Below are positions 22,212 to 22,891 of a DNA stretch of 22,891 bases, one piece after another. Location: positions 1-22,891 of the forward strand of contig CAZMOK010000045.1 of the NCBI GenBank assembly GCA_964567785.1, read 5' to 3'. Made by a program: the position numbers and the translations under genes. How positions within the stretch are numbered: the stretch's first letter is position 1; each line of letters opens with the position of its first letter. Source of the stretch: CAZMOK01 sp964567785. GTDB lineage: Bacteria; Bacteroidota; Bacteroidia; Bacteroidales; JAGOPY01. The notes beneath the pieces were generated by a model that was not told the DNA's origin, did no database searches, and worked only from the letters and a program-made list of their open reading frames with translations.

Positions 22212-22891
22212 ATGATCAGGACAGAGAATCTATCAAAGGTATTCAGGACCGACGAGGTCGAGACGACAGCTCTCGATGAAGTAACAATGGAAGTAGAAAA
22301 AGGGGAATTCGTGGCCATCATGGGCCCCTCCGGATGCGGAAAATCCACACTTCTCAATATAGTGGGGTTGCTCGACAATCCTACAAAAGGTAAATACTAT
22401 TTTTTAGACAATGAGGTTTCTGGTTTTTCTGAAAAGCAAAGGGCGAGGATGCGTAAGCATAACATCGGCTTTGTTTTTCAGAACTTTAACCTCATTGATG
22501 AACTGAATGTATTTGAGAACGTGGAACTGCCCCTTATTTACCTGGGCATAAACGCTTCCGACCGCAAGCAAAGGGTGGAAGAAGTACTTGAAAAGATGCA
22601 GATCGCGCATCGCAAGAAACACTTTCCGCTCCAACTTTCGGGCGGCCAGCAACAAAGGGTCGCAGTGGCACGCGCAGTTGTCGCCAAGCCTTCACTTATC
22701 CTGGCGGATGAGCCGACCGGAAACCTCGATTCGGCCCACGGCGAAGAGGTTATGGCACTGCTTGAAAGTCTCAACCGCGATGGTACAACCATAATCATTG
22801 TCACCCACTCGCAGCGTGATGCAGAATATGCCCAGAGGGTTGTAAGGCTGTTCGACGGGCAGGTCATAAATGAAAATGTAAAATCACCGAA
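22212..22891 (+). CDS. ABC transporter ATP-binding protein, LolD/MacB type (partial, runs off the window)
   Basis: 226 codons are visible from the ATG at 22212 (MIRTENLSKVFRTDEVETTA) with no stop before the window ends; the family is about 225-255 residues, so nearly all of it is present. Walker A is GPSGCGKST (38-46), the Q-loop is FVFQNFNL, the ABC signature is LSGGQQQR, Walker B is LILADEPTGNLDS, and the H-loop is VTHS. LolD/MacB-type ATPases power FtsX-like permeases that work on substrates at the periplasmic face. Together with the upstream adaptor this forms a MacAB-like export system; permease genes are expected just beyond the window. Confidence 0.93.
   Translation, partial: MIRTENLSKVFRTDEVETTALDEVTMEVEKGEFVAIMGPSGCGKSTLLNIVGLLDNPTKGKYYFLDNEVSGFSEKQRARMRKHNIGFVFQNFNLIDELNVFENVELPLIYLGINASDRKQRVEEVLEKMQIAHRKKHFPLQLSGGQQQRVAVARAVVAKPSLILADEPTGNLDSAHGEEVMALLESLNRDGTTIIIVTHSQRDAEYAQRVVRLFDGQVINENVKSP

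Overview
The window looks like a scaffold from an uncultured member of the Bacteroidota, probably Bacteroidales-like. Three kinds of evidence point there. Two secreted proteins end in type IX secretion (Por) sorting domains. Perfect TAnnTTTG boxes, the Bacteroidota -7 promoter element, stand upstream of several genes. PIN-PhoH, NtrC-type regulator and HlyD/LolD-type genes have the form typical of that phylum. A run of exactly 100 N (7965-8064) shows that this is a scaffolded draft assembly. I see no rRNA, tRNA, CRISPR array, transposase, integrase or phage gene.

Layout. 1-6379: two overlapping genes for very large exported T9SS cargo proteins, one beta-propeller-like and one right-handed beta-helix. 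6380-9000: two DRE-TIM (HMG-CoA-lyase-like) enzymes facing each other across a stretch of short-word repeats that holds the gap. 9049-12210: a metallo-beta-lactamase-fold hydrolase and a ROK sugar kinase, interleaved with repeat units. 12215-16500: polA and a PIN-PhoH gene, divergently transcribed. 16976-20742: an NtrC-type sigma54 response regulator, its histidine kinase and an M28/glutaminyl-cyclase-like lipoprotein, all on the minus strand. 20938-22891: a divergent HlyD-like adaptor and a LolD/MacB-type ABC ATPase that runs off the end. The two-component pair very likely controls this export operon.

The most unusual content is between the genes. Three stand-alone genes of the four-helix-bundle family (S23 / 23S-rRNA intervening-sequence protein, related to Avd) lie within 8 kb. 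Each sits in a unit of about 470-520 bp bounded by an inverted repeat. Each repeat is built from a short degenerate word of 7-8 bases, and the word differs from unit to unit: CTCCGCYW, GMGCTCCC or AACTYAG. The two units on the minus strand share a spaced leader (GAAAAAA, AGGTATTT, CCGATYAATG ending in the start codon), and the third has a diverged form of it. Gene-less versions of the same architecture occur at 10434-10530 and 6433-6558. The repeat stretch at 7688-8171 strings together words identical to those bounding units 2 and 3. These repeats abut or overlap the stop codons of nearly every neighbouring gene.

My reading, which is inference, is that this is a family of small mobile or domesticated elements. 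They would resemble 23S rRNA intervening sequences (complementary ends around a four-helix-bundle ORF) but insert at the 3' ends of protein genes, with non-autonomous hairpin derivatives, in the way REP sequences relate to RAYTs.
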